Assembly: GCA_024236495.1 (NCBI GenBank)
Contig: JACKKJ010000002.1
Location: 304,501 to 368,500, forward strand
Direction: 5' to 3'
Source of the DNA: Paracoccaceae bacterium
Lineage (GTDB): Bacteria; Pseudomonadota; Alphaproteobacteria; Rhodobacterales; Rhodobacteraceae
Length of the DNA stretch: 64,000 nucleotides
Shown here: positions 43,851 to 52,896 of the stretch, in pieces
Position numbering within the stretch: the stretch's first letter is position 1
Layout of the letters: each line of letters opens with the position of its first letter
The notes under the pieces: model-generated
Database searches by the model: none
What the model was told of the DNA's origin: nothing
The model's input: the letters and a program-made list of their open reading frames with translations, nothing else
Position numbers and translations under genes: made by a program

Positions 43851-45052
43851 ATTGCATTTTCGACGAAGGCGACCAGGCGCGGCAGGCAGACCGTCCGCAG
43901 ATCGTAGCGCGCCAGCGCCGTTTCGCGCGCCGCAAGGCGGAGCGGCATCTGCGCGACCGGATCGGCCAGCGCATCGGTCAGCACCCGCGACCAGCCCGGC
44001 ACATCGAAGAACGGCACCAGCCGCCCGTTCACCCCGTCGCGGATCGCCTCGGCGACCGGCGGCGTATCGGAACCGACGACAAGCGCGCCGGCCGACATCG
44101 CCTCGATCAGCGACCAGGACAGGACGAAAGGATAGCTCAGGTAGGCATGAACCCGCGTGACCTGCATCAGCGCGGCGAAACGGGCGTGCGGGACGCGGCC
44201 GGTGAAATGCACCCGGGACAGATCCAGCCGCCCGGCGACCTCGTCCAGGAACCGGTCCTTCCAGGTGCCGCTTGCCGGCGCTGCGCCATAGCCCCGCCCA
44301 TCGGCCCCGACGATCACCACCCGGGCCGCCGGACGTGCCGCCATCACCGCCGGCAGCGCCCGCATGAAGACGTGATAGCCCCGGTAGGGTTCCAGGTTGC
44401 GGGCAACGAAGCTCAGCACCTCGTCGCCTGCGCGCAGGACGCGGCCGTCTGGCAGATCGAACCGTGCGGAAGGATCGGGGCAGAGCCGGGCGGTGTCCAC
44501 CCCGTCATGGATCACCGTGATCTTCGACCGCAGGGGTTCGGGAAAGGTCGATGCCTGGAACAGCGTCGGCGCCAGCCCCGCATCCGCATCGGCAAGCGCC
44601 ATCAGCAGATGCGCCCGGCGCGCCGTCGTCGCCATGCGCGCGCACAGGTCGGCGCCCTGGAACTCCGCGTCGAACCCGGCGTCGAGGCCGGTCGAGCGAT
44701 AAAGGAACTCCGCATAGGTCAGGATGCGCGCGTCCGGCCAGACATCGCGCAGGAACAGGGGTTCCCCCCAGCCGCCATGGGCGAAGATCACGTCGGGCCG
44801 GTAGCCCCGCGCGTCCAGCGCGGCACAGGCGCGGGCGACACGCTGGCCCCGGTCGCACATCCGCGCGTAGCTGCGCGCCGGCCCGGCCGCATCGGGCGCG
44901 TCGGGCGCCGGATAGCAGACCGTGCGCACGACCCGGGGCCGGGCGTTGCCCGCGTCCGTCAGCGCCAGCACGTCATGCCCGCGCGCGCCAAGCGCCGGGG
45001 CCAGATGCAGGAACTGCCCCGGAAAGTTCTGGTGGATGAAAAGGATCCTCAA
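43829..45052 (-). CDS. GT4-family glycosyltransferase
   Basis: 407-residue cytoplasmic enzyme with two Rossmann domains (GT-B fold). The N-terminus MRILFIHQNFPGQFLHLAPAL is typical of a group that adds sugars to exopolysaccharide or surface glycans. The C-terminal glycosyltransferase-1 domain shows VIVGADGRGYG and AYLSYPFVLSWSLIEAMSAG (with the E-x7-E region) followed by PPVAEAIRDGVNG. The donor and acceptor are unknown. It starts five bases after yejF in the same direction, so it is likely co-transcribed with the peptide importer, an unusual partner. Confidence 0.85.
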   Translation of the reverse strand: MRILFIHQNFPGQFLHLAPALGARGHDVLALTDAGNARPRVVRTVCYPAPDAPDAAGPARSYARMCDRGQRVARACAALDARGYRPDVIFAHGGWGEPLFLRDVWPDARILTYAEFLYRSTGLDAGFDAEFQGADLCARMATTARRAHLLMALADADAGLAPTLFQASTFPEPLRSKITVIHDGVDTARLCPDPSARFDLPDGRVLRAGDEVLSFVARNLEPYRGYHVFMRALPAVMAARPAARVVIVGADGRGYGAAPASGTWKDRFLDEVAGRLDLSRVHFTGRVPHARFAALMQVTRVHAYLSYPFVLSWSLIEAMSAGALVVGSDTPPVAEAIRDGVNGRLVPFFDVPGWSRVLTDALADPVAQMPLRLAARETALARYDLRTVCLPRLVAFVENAIRQARAG

Positions 45053-45057
45053 GGGGA

Positions 45058-46644
45058 TCAGCCCCCGAACGCGGCCGCCATCAGTTCGCGCGTATAATCC
45101 GTCTGGGGTCTTTCGAAGATCTTATCGCTCGTGCCGGATTCGACGATATCACCCTGCCGCATGACGATGATCTTGTGCGACAGGGCGCGCACCACGCGCA
45201 GGTCGTGGCTGATGAACAGATAGGCCAGCCCGTATTTCCGCTGCAGGTCGCGCAACAGATCGACGATCTGCACCTGCACCGTCATGTCAAGCGCCGAAGT
45301 CGGCTCGTCCAGCACCACGACCCGGGGACGCAGGATCATCGCCCGCGCGATGGCGATCCGCTGCCGCTGGCCGCCGGAAAACTCGTGCGGATAGCGCCCC
45401 ATCGTGGCGGGATCGAGCCCCACTTCGGTCATGATCTCCGCGACCATCTCGGTCCGGTTACGGCCCGGTTCCACGCCGTGGACGCCCAGCCCCTCGGCGA
45501 TGATCTCCTCGGCGGTCATGCGCGGGCTCAGGCTTCCGAACGGGTCCTGAAAGACGATCTGCATGTCGCGCCGCAGCCGTCGCAGATCGCCCGCCTTCCA
45601 GCGAGAGATGTCCTGGCCAAGATAGATCACCGGGCCCTCCGCCTGGATCAGCCGCATGATCGCCAGCGCCAGCGTCGTCTTGCCCGACCCGCTTTCGCCG
45701 ACAATACCCAGCGTCTCCCCCGCCCGGACCGACAGCGTGGCGGCGTTCACCGCCTTGATATGGCCCACCGTCTTGCGCAGGAACCCGCGCTGGATCGGGA
45801 ACCAGACCCGCAGGCCCTCGGTCCTCACGATCTCCTCGGCGCCTTCGGGCACCGGGTCGGGCCGCCCCGTCGGTTCGGCCGCCAGAAGCTTGCGGGTATA
45901 GGGATGCTGCGGATTGGCGAAGATCTCGGCCACCGGCCCCTGTTCGACGATCTCGCCGCCCTGCATCACGCAGACCCGGTCGGCGATGCGTCGCACGATG
46001 TTCAGATCGTGCGAGATGAACAGAAGGCTCAGGCTTTCCTTTCGCTTCAGTTCGGCGAGAAGATCAAGGATCTGCGCCTGGATCGTGACGTCCAGCGCCG
46101 TCGTCGGTTCGTCCGCGATCAGAAGCTCCGGTCCGTTCGCCAGCGCCATGGCGATCATCACGCGTTGCCGCTGGCCACCCGACAACTGGTGCGGATAGTC
46201 CTTCAGCCGGCGTTCCGCATTGTCGATGCCGACGTTCTGCAAAAGCTCGACCATGCGGTCGCGGGCCGCCGTCCCGCTCAGCCCCTGGTGCAGCAGAAGG
46301 CTTTCGCCGATCTGCTTTTCCAGCGTGTGCAGCGGATTGAGCGATGTCATCGGCTCCTGGAAGATGAAGCTGATGTCATTGCCCCGAACCTTGCGCAACA
46401 GTGGCTCCGGCGCACCGACCATCTGCTGATCCAGATAGGTGATCGACCCCGCGATCTCTGCGTTGGCACCCAGAAGCGCCACGGTCGACAGCGCCGTGAC
46501 CGACTTTCCCGACCCGCTTTCCCCGACCAGCGCAACGGTTTCGCCCTTGCCGATGGCAAAGGACACGCCCTTGACCGCCTCGATCATCCTGCCGTCCTGG
46601 CGGAACCGCACGGACAGGTCGCGGACCTTCAGAACCTCGGTCAT
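45058..46644 (-). CDS. yejF: Peptide ABC importer ATPase with two nucleotide-binding domains
   Basis: 528-residue fused double ATPase. Each half has Walker A (GESGSGKS), a signature (LSGGQRQRVMIA and FSGGQRQRIAIA) and Walker B (LLIADEPTTALD and VVLDEPTSALD), plus oligopeptide-transporter C-terminal segments. It powers the YejBE channel, which imports oligopeptides (and microcin C in enterobacteria). Overlaps yejE by four bases. Confidence 0.93.
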   Translation of the reverse strand: MTEVLKVRDLSVRFRQDGRMIEAVKGVSFAIGKGETVALVGESGSGKSVTALSTVALLGANAEIAGSITYLDQQMVGAPEPLLRKVRGNDISFIFQEPMTSLNPLHTLEKQIGESLLLHQGLSGTAARDRMVELLQNVGIDNAERRLKDYPHQLSGGQRQRVMIAMALANGPELLIADEPTTALDVTIQAQILDLLAELKRKESLSLLFISHDLNIVRRIADRVCVMQGGEIVEQGPVAEIFANPQHPYTRKLLAAEPTGRPDPVPEGAEEIVRTEGLRVWFPIQRGFLRKTVGHIKAVNAATLSVRAGETLGIVGESGSGKTTLALAIMRLIQAEGPVIYLGQDISRWKAGDLRRLRRDMQIVFQDPFGSLSPRMTAEEIIAEGLGVHGVEPGRNRTEMVAEIMTEVGLDPATMGRYPHEFSGGQRQRIAIARAMILRPRVVVLDEPTSALDMTVQVQIVDLLRDLQRKYGLAYLFISHDLRVVRALSHKIIVMRQGDIVESGTSDKIFERPQTDYTRELMAAAFGG

Positions 46645-47744
46645 TGAAAGGTCTTCCTCGGGTCGAAGGCATCGCGGACGCCTTCGAAGACGAAGACCAG
46701 AAGCGACAGCATGATGGCAAAGGTGAAGAAGGCGGTGAAGCCAAGCCAGGGTGCCTGCAGGTTCTGCTTGGCCTGAAGGCTAAGTTCGCCCAGCGACGGC
46801 GCCGAGGACGGCAGCCCGAACCCCAGGAAGTCAAGCGACGCCAACCCCCCGATCGCCCCCGTCACGATGAAAGGCAACAGCGTGACCGTCGCCACCATCG
46901 CGTTCGGCAGTATATGGCGGAACATGATGACCCGGTCCTGCACGCCCAGCGCACGCGCCGCGCGCACATATTCGAAGTTGCGCGCCCTCAGGAACTCCGC
47001 CCTGACCACGCCCACCAGCGCCGGCCAGCCAAAAAGGATCGACACTGCGACCAGCAGCCAGAAACTTCGACCGAGGATCGCGAAAAGGATGATGATGATG
47101 TAAAGCGACGGCGTGCCGCCCCAGATCTCGATGATCCGCTGGAAGACAAGGTCGGTGCGCCCGCCGAAATAGCCCTGCACCGCACCGGCGATGATCCCCA
47201 GAACGCTGGCCCCGACCGAAACGATCAGCGCGAACAGGATCGAAAGGCGGAAGCCGTAGATGATCCGCGCCAGCACGTCGCGCGTCGTGTCGTCGGTGCC
47301 CAGAAGATGATCCGCGTCGGGCGCCGAGGGCGCGGTTCCGACGTTGTTGATCGTGTTGTAGCTGTAGGGCACCGGGGGCCAGATCGCCCATCCCGCCACC
47401 ACATCCTCGCCCGCGTACTCGCCGTCGGCCGCATCCTCCATCACCCCTTCTGGGTCGTCGAAGCAATCGACGATTCCGCCGGTCGCGATCAGGCACTGCA
47501 CTTCCGGGTCGCGATAGATCGCCTCGGTCTTGAAGTCGCCGCCGAACGCGGTTTCAGGATAGAACCGGTAGATCGGAAAATGCAGGTCGCCGCGATAGCT
47601 GACAACGATCGGCTTGTCGTTCGCCAGGACCTCCGCGAACAGCGAAAGGCCGAAAAGCGCCGCGAATATCCACAAGGACCAGTAGGCGCGGCGGTTGGCC
47701 TTGAAGTTGCGCCACCGGCGCTGGTTCAGCGGCGACAGACGCAT
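46641..47744 (-). CDS. yejE: Peptide ABC importer permease
   Basis: 367-residue OppC-like inner-membrane permease with about six helices, a periplasmic insertion after the first helix typical of YejE, and the ATPase-contact loop EFLRARNFEYVRAARALG. ATG at 47744 overlaps the yejB stop by one base and has GGAGG eight bases upstream; GTG at 47747 is an alternative. Partner of YejB. Confidence 0.9.
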   Translation of the reverse strand: MRLSPLNQRRWRNFKANRRAYWSLWIFAALFGLSLFAEVLANDKPIVVSYRGDLHFPIYRFYPETAFGGDFKTEAIYRDPEVQCLIATGGIVDCFDDPEGVMEDAADGEYAGEDVVAGWAIWPPVPYSYNTINNVGTAPSAPDADHLLGTDDTTRDVLARIIYGFRLSILFALIVSVGASVLGIIAGAVQGYFGGRTDLVFQRIIEIWGGTPSLYIIIILFAILGRSFWLLVAVSILFGWPALVGVVRAEFLRARNFEYVRAARALGVQDRVIMFRHILPNAMVATVTLLPFIVTGAIGGLASLDFLGFGLPSSAPSLGELSLQAKQNLQAPWLGFTAFFTFAIMLSLLVFVFEGVRDAFDPRKTFQ

Positions 47745-48838
47745 CACCCCATCCTCCGCTCGAAGTCGATGCGGGGGTCGACGAAGACATACATCAGGTC
47801 CGACACGATCCCGATCACCAGCCCCATCAGGCCAAAGGCATAAAGCGTGCCGAAGACCACCGGATAGTCGCGCTGCAACGCAGCCTCATACCCCATGCGC
47901 CCAAGCCCATCGAGCGAGAAGATGATCTCGATCAGAAGGCCGCCACCAAAAAGCACGGCCAGGAACAGCGACGGAAAGCCCGCGATCACGATCAGCATCG
48001 CATTGCGGAAGACATGGCCGTAAAGGACGCGGCTTTCCGTCAACCCCTTGGCCCGCGCGGTCAGGACATACTGCTTGTTGATCTCGTCCAGAAAGCTGTT
48101 CTTGGTCAGGAGCGTCAGCGTCGCAAAGCCCGAAATGGTCGAGGCGATGATCGGCAACGTGATGTGCCAGAAATAGTCCAGAACCTTGCCGATCAGACTC
48201 AGATCCTCCCAGTTGTCCGAGGTCAGGCCGCGCAGCGGAAAGATCCGCCAGTAGCTGCCGCCCGCGAACAGCACGATCAGCATCACCGCGAACAGAAACC
48301 CGGGGATCGCATAGCCCACGATGATCGCGCCCGATGTCCAGGTGTCGAAGGGCGTGCCATCCCTCACCGCCTTGCGGATGCCCAGCGGGATCGACACCGC
48401 ATAGGCCAGAAGCGTGGACCACAGACCCAGTGTGATCGACACCGGCATCTTTTCCACCACAAGATCGACGACCGAGATCGACCGGAAGTAGCTTTGCCCG
48501 AAGTCGAAGCGCATGTAGTTCCACATCATCGTCAGGAACCGTTCCAGGGGCGGCTTGTCGAAGCCGAACTGGACCTCGAGTTCCTTGATGAATTCCGGCG
48601 GCAGACCGCGTGCGCCGACGTATTTGTCATTGGCCCCGCCGCCGGCCATCTCCTCGCTCTGGCCACCATCGCCGCCGCCGGTGATGCCGCGCAGCACGTC
48701 GCCCTCGCCCTGGATCTGGGCCAGAACCTGTTCGATCGGGCCGCCGGGCACGAACTGGGTCAGGGTGAAATTGACGATCATGATCCCGATCAGCGTCGGA
48801 ATCACCAGCAGCAGCCTGCGCAGGATATAGGCGCCCAT
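47744..48838 (-). CDS. yejB: Peptide ABC importer permease
   Basis: 364-residue OppB-like permease. First helix YILRRLLLVIPTLIGIMIV is typical of the family, and the ATPase-contact loop is INKQYVLTARAKGLTE. A Gly-rich periplasmic insert (about 55-75) fits YejB. It starts 17 bases after yejA. Confidence 0.92.
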   Translation of the reverse strand: MGAYILRRLLLVIPTLIGIMIVNFTLTQFVPGGPIEQVLAQIQGEGDVLRGITGGGDGGQSEEMAGGGANDKYVGARGLPPEFIKELEVQFGFDKPPLERFLTMMWNYMRFDFGQSYFRSISVVDLVVEKMPVSITLGLWSTLLAYAVSIPLGIRKAVRDGTPFDTWTSGAIIVGYAIPGFLFAVMLIVLFAGGSYWRIFPLRGLTSDNWEDLSLIGKVLDYFWHITLPIIASTISGFATLTLLTKNSFLDEINKQYVLTARAKGLTESRVLYGHVFRNAMLIVIAGFPSLFLAVLFGGGLLIEIIFSLDGLGRMGYEAALQRDYPVVFGTLYAFGLMGLVIGIVSDLMYVFVDPRIDFERRMG

Positions 48839-48854
48839 CGGTGCGGTCGCCCTG

Positions 48855-50756
48855 TCAGTTCAACGCGCCGGCCGCCTTCAGCGCGGCGGCCTTGTCGGCG
48901 TCGTACCACCAGAAGCTCAGCTCGCCCAACGCATAGGGCGGCAGGGGATCGGGGTGCTGGTACATATCGTAATAGGCGACCGTGTGACTGTCCTTGAACC
49001 ACTGCGGGATCCAGAAGTGGATGGCGCGCAACACGCGGTCCAGCGCCTTGACCGCCACATGCATCTCTTCCTTGCTCTGCGCCGCGACAACCTTTTCGAT
49101 CAACGCGTCTACCGCCGGGTCGCCAAGCCCCATGGTGTTGAACACGTCGGTCAGCCCCGCCGTACCGAAATACTGCTTCAGCCCCGCCCCCGGCTCATAT
49201 CCCGTCGGGAACTGGTCGGTGATGATGTCGAAATCGAACGAGGCGGCGGCATTGACCGTGTCCGGGCGCACCCGCTTGGTGTATTGCGCCGGATCGACGC
49301 GGTTCAGCTTCGCGTCCACGCCCAGCGCCCGCAGGTTTTCGATGAAGGGGTTGACCACGCGGTCAAACGCCGGGTCGTCCTCCAGGAATTCTATCGACAG
49401 AAGCTCCCCCCTGGCGTTGCGGCGCATCCCGTCGTCGCCGACGATCCAGCCTGCGTCTTCCAGAAGGGCCGCCGCCTTGCGCAGGTTCTTGCGGTCAAGC
49501 TGGCGATCGCCCGACACCGGGGCCATCGCCGGTTCCTGATCCAGAACCCCGGCCGGCAGCTTGCCCTTCAACGGCTCCAGAAGCACAAGTTCCTCGGCCG
49601 AGGGCAGGCCCGTCGCCGCAAGATCGCTGTTTTCCCAAAAGGAATTGATGCGCCTGTAAAGGCCGTAGAACAGCGATTCGTTGGACCATTCGAAGTTGAA
49701 CATCAGCCCGATCGCTTCGCGCACGCGGGGGTCCTGGAACTTTTCGCGCCGAAGGTTCATGACAAAAGACTGCCCGGTGGCGATGTTGCCGTGCTTCAGT
49801 TCCTGCTTGACCAGCCAGCCTTTCTGCACGGCCGGAAAGTCATAGGCGGTCGCCCAGTTCTTCGACGAGTTTTCGTTGCGGAACGTGTAGGCCCCCGCCT
49901 TCAACCCTTCGAGCGCGGCGGTCGCATCCCCGAAATACTCGATGCGGATGCGGTCGAAATTGTTCTGGCCAAGATTGATCGGCAGATCCTTGCCCCAGTA
50001 ATCGGGGTTGCGCCTGTAGATCACGCGCTGGTTCACGTCGTAGCTTTCGAGGACGTAGGGGCCCGACCCGAGGCCCGGCTCCATCCGGCTTTCATCAAGC
50101 TTGGCGCCGGTCTTGTCGAACCAGGCTTTCGACATCACCGGCAACCCGCCCGCCATCTGGATACGTTCGCGCGGTGCGCTTTCGGGCTTGAACGTGTACT
50201 TGATCCGGTGCGGGTCCAGAACCTCGACCGTCTCGACGAATTCCTGCAGTACGGTGCGGAACGAAATCAGCCCCTCCTCGCGGAAAAGCTTGTAGGTGAA
50301 TTCCACGTCATCGGCGGTCAGCGGACTTCCATCGGAAAACCGCGCCTCGGGGCGCAGGTTGAAGATCACCCAGGCCTTGTCCTGCGGGTATTCGATCGTC
50401 TCGCAGATCAGGCAGTACATCGCGCCGATCTCGTCGGCGGTGCCCACCATCATGTCCTCGTAGGCGATGCTCGACAGAGCCGCCGCACGGCCCTTCTGGG
50501 TATAGGGGTTGAAGCTGTCGAAGGTGCCGAAGGTCGCTTCGGAAATCTCGCCGCCTTTCGGCGCATCCGGGTTCACATAGTCAAGATGCTTGTAATCAAT
50601 CGGATATTTCGGATCGTCCCCGAAGGTTGTGATCGCATGAGAGGTGATGACGCCCTCTTGCGCCCGAAGCGTGGGCGCCATCGCCAGCATCGCCGCCGCC
50701 GCCAATCCCGCAGCCCGCCCCCAACGCTTTCCCGCCACAGCGATCATGGGCTTCAT
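48855..50756 (-). CDS. yejA: Periplasmic peptide-binding protein of the Yej importer
   Basis: 633-residue solute-binding protein of the DppA/OppA class. A signal peptide (about 1-31, ending LRAQ) is followed by AITTFGDDPKYPIDYKHLDY, PDAPKGGEI and the long substrate-binding domain with FSDGSPLTADDVEFTYKLF. ATG 50756 has GAGGAGGT seven bases upstream. First gene of yejABEF; promoter lies in 50757-50852. Confidence 0.92.
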   Translation of the reverse strand: MKPMIAVAGKRWGRAAGLAAAAMLAMAPTLRAQEGVITSHAITTFGDDPKYPIDYKHLDYVNPDAPKGGEISEATFGTFDSFNPYTQKGRAAALSSIAYEDMMVGTADEIGAMYCLICETIEYPQDKAWVIFNLRPEARFSDGSPLTADDVEFTYKLFREEGLISFRTVLQEFVETVEVLDPHRIKYTFKPESAPRERIQMAGGLPVMSKAWFDKTGAKLDESRMEPGLGSGPYVLESYDVNQRVIYRRNPDYWGKDLPINLGQNNFDRIRIEYFGDATAALEGLKAGAYTFRNENSSKNWATAYDFPAVQKGWLVKQELKHGNIATGQSFVMNLRREKFQDPRVREAIGLMFNFEWSNESLFYGLYRRINSFWENSDLAATGLPSAEELVLLEPLKGKLPAGVLDQEPAMAPVSGDRQLDRKNLRKAAALLEDAGWIVGDDGMRRNARGELLSIEFLEDDPAFDRVVNPFIENLRALGVDAKLNRVDPAQYTKRVRPDTVNAAASFDFDIITDQFPTGYEPGAGLKQYFGTAGLTDVFNTMGLGDPAVDALIEKVVAAQSKEEMHVAVKALDRVLRAIHFWIPQWFKDSHTVAYYDMYQHPDPLPPYALGELSFWWYDADKAAALKAAGALN

Positions 50757-50852
50757 ACCGGCTACCTCCTCGTCGGACTTCAGCCCCCACAAGCTAGAAG
50801 GGCTGGCCGCAGGCTTCAAGTTGCGAATGTGTGAAGGGCCGTGAAGCCAAGC

Positions 50853-50881
50853 AAAAGGGCCGCCCCGGCTGGGACGGCCCC
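50853..50881 (-). terminator. Terminator of cycM
   Basis: On the minus strand GGGCCG (50880-50875) pairs with CGGCCC (50862-50857) and TTTT follows. It begins 24 bases after the cycM stop. Confidence 0.7.
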
Positions 50882-50904
50882 GAAATCGTGCGACGCCTGC
50901 GATC

Positions 50905-51432
50905 TCAGCCGCCAAGCGTCTGGAGATAGGCGATCAGGTTCGCGCGGTCCTGCGCCTTGGGCAGGCCGGCAAAGGACATCTTGGTGCCCGGAACATCGCC
51001 TTTCGGGTTGGCCAGGAATTCGTCCAGCGCCGCCGGTTCCCAGTTGCCGCCGTGGCCGGCCATGGCGTCGGAATAGCCAAAGCCTGCGACCGTGCCGACC
51101 GCGCGGCCAACGACGCCGTCAAGATGCGGGCCGGTGCCGTTGCTGCCGTCGACCTTGTGGCAGGCCTTGCACTTGCCAAAGACCTTTTCGCCAGCGGCGG
51201 CATCAGCCGAAGCGAAAAGCTCCTCGAACGTCGGCCCTTCGGCCACGGCTTCCTCGCCGCCCTCGGAGGCGCCGGTATCGATCGTGTAGGCCTGCGCCAT
51301 CTCTTCGCCCCCGTGGCCGCCCTCGGCCCCGGTGTGGTAAAGCGATTCCGCCGCCCATTTGCCCAGAAGGAAGATCAGAAGGGCCCCGCAAAGCGCACCG
51401 CCGGCCTTCGTTACAGTCATCGTGTCGAACAT
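50905..51432 (-). CDS. cycM: Membrane-anchored cytochrome c552
   Basis: 175-residue class I cytochrome c held by an N-terminal helix (about 10-28). An acidic linker leads to the heme motif KCKACHKVDG (about 87-96) and axial Met in GTKMSFAGLPK. It resembles Paracoccus CycM from end to end, including MFDTMTVTKAGGAL at the start, as I remember that sequence. It carries electrons from the bc1 complex to terminal oxidases. Confidence 0.88.
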   Translation of the reverse strand: MFDTMTVTKAGGALCGALLIFLLGKWAAESLYHTGAEGGHGGEEMAQAYTIDTGASEGGEEAVAEGPTFEELFASADAAAGEKVFGKCKACHKVDGSNGTGPHLDGVVGRAVGTVAGFGYSDAMAGHGGNWEPAALDEFLANPKGDVPGTKMSFAGLPKAQDRANLIAYLQTLGG

Positions 51433-51553
51433 GTCGCGCCTCTACCCTGGCTTATTCTCGCGCGTATCTATCCGCTTCCACTGTCCTCTTTCAAGGTATA
51501 GTTAGCGCGACGTATCGCCCCCGGTCGCGGGGCCACGCGAAGGAGCCACCCGC

Positions 51554-52405
51554 ATGACCGGTCGGATCGCCTTTCAGGGGGAACCCGGAGCCTATTCCCA
51601 TCAGGCATGCGTGGATGCGCGGCCGGACATGGAACCCCTTCCCTGCCGCGCCTTCGAGGACGTGATCGGTGCGGTCAAGTCGGGCAAGGCAGACCTTGCC
51701 ATGCTCCCGGTCGAGAACACGACTTACGGCCGCGTCGCCGACATCCATCGGCTTCTGCCGGAAAGCGGCTTGCACATCGTCGACGAGGCCTTCGTGCGCG
51801 TCCACATCAGCCTGATGGCCAATCCCGGTGTCCCGCTTGAGGACGTGAAGCTGGTTCGCGCCCATCTTGTCCTCTTGCCGCAATGCGCGGATTTCCTGAA
51901 AAGGCACGGTATTCAGGGTATTCCGGCAGCCGACAGCGCGGGCGCCGCCGCCGACCTCGCGAAATCGGGCAACCGGACCGAGGGCGCGCTGGCATCGGAC
52001 CTGGCCGCAGAGATCCACGGGTTGAACATCCTTGTCCGCCATATCGAGGACCGGTCGCACAACACCACCCGTTTCCTCGTGATGTCGCGCGAACCCGACC
52101 TGACGCGGCGCGGCAGTTCCGGGATGATGACCACCTTCGTCTTCCAGGTCCGCAACATCCCGGCCGCGCTTTACAAGGCGATGGGCGGTTTCGCCACCAA
52201 CGGCGTCAACATGACCAAGCTCGAAAGCTACATGGTGGACGGCAGCTTTTCCGCGACCCAGTTCTACGCCGACATCGAGGGCCACCCCGACGACGAAAAC
52301 GTGCGCCTCGCGATGGAGGAGCTGGCCTATTTCTCGACCGACGTGACGTTGCTTGGCGTCTACCCGGCAGATCCGGGGCGCCACGCGATCACTGCCAGGG
52401 GCTGA
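51554..52405 (+). CDS. pheA: Prephenate dehydratase
   Basis: 283-residue enzyme that converts prephenate to phenylpyruvate in phenylalanine synthesis. The N-terminal catalytic domain begins RIAFQGEPGAYSHQAC and contains LPVENTTYGRV and the catalytic segment RSHNTTRFLVM (about 173-183). The C-terminal ACT domain (from TTFVFQVRNIPAALYKAMG) binds phenylalanine for feedback control. There is no chorismate mutase domain, so it is the monofunctional form. Diverges from cycM; its end overlaps the end of the SRPBCC gene by 17 bases. Confidence 0.94.
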   Translation: MTGRIAFQGEPGAYSHQACVDARPDMEPLPCRAFEDVIGAVKSGKADLAMLPVENTTYGRVADIHRLLPESGLHIVDEAFVRVHISLMANPGVPLEDVKLVRAHLVLLPQCADFLKRHGIQGIPAADSAGAAADLAKSGNRTEGALASDLAAEIHGLNILVRHIEDRSHNTTRFLVMSREPDLTRRGSSGMMTTFVFQVRNIPAALYKAMGGFATNGVNMTKLESYMVDGSFSATQFYADIEGHPDDENVRLAMEELAYFSTDVTLLGVYPADPGRHAITARG

Positions 52406-52868
52406 CGCCCGTCTTGTGCCAGCGCTCAAGCCCCCGACAGAAATCCGCGATCCGCCGGGCGAAACGCCGTTCTAGCCCCTTCTTGCCGAACCGGATCGAA
52501 TTCAGCAGGAAGCGTGCCGAAAGACTTCGCGGTTTCACGTCCATCTGCACGCCAAGCCGGCTGCGCCCCGACCCCATGTCCTGGGGGGACATTTCCAGCG
52601 TCACCTCGAAACCGCCGATCCGGCCAAGGACGCCCAGGAAATCCGTCGGACGCAGTTCCTGAACCTCGACCATCAGACTGCGCGGCTTGCCACGATAGTC
52701 GAAGTCAACGTCCCACGACGCTCCGACGCCCGGCGCGGGCAGCCTGTCGCGGCGCACCACAACCACGTCGCGCCGCATCGCCAGACGTTCGAACGCCTCG
52801 AAATCGGTGAGCTTGGAAAAAACGATGGATGCGGGCAGGCCAATTTCCTGCGACGCGGAAAATTTCAT
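52389..52868 (-). CDS. SRPBCC/START-like protein
   Basis: 159-residue soluble protein. The N-terminus MKFSASQEIGLPASIVFSKL is typical of polyketide-cyclase/START-like ligand-binding proteins, with a hydrophobic cavity fold. The ligand is unknown. AGGAGG precedes ATG 52868 by eight bases. The tail overlaps the convergent pheA end by 17 bases. It is transcribed in the same direction as nudC, 28 bases downstream of it. Confidence 0.82.
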   Translation of the reverse strand: MKFSASQEIGLPASIVFSKLTDFEAFERLAMRRDVVVVRRDRLPAPGVGASWDVDFDYRGKPRSLMVEVQELRPTDFLGVLGRIGGFEVTLEMSPQDMGSGRSRLGVQMDVKPRSLSARFLLNSIRFGKKGLERRFARRIADFCRGLERWHKTGVSPWQ

Positions 52869-52896
52869 GATCCAATCCTCCTGCCGTCTTTTCGCG

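Noticed and set aside
45175..46647. Plus-strand open frame of 490 codons opposite yejF
   Set aside because: Antisense shadow; yejF has two full sets of ATPase motifs.
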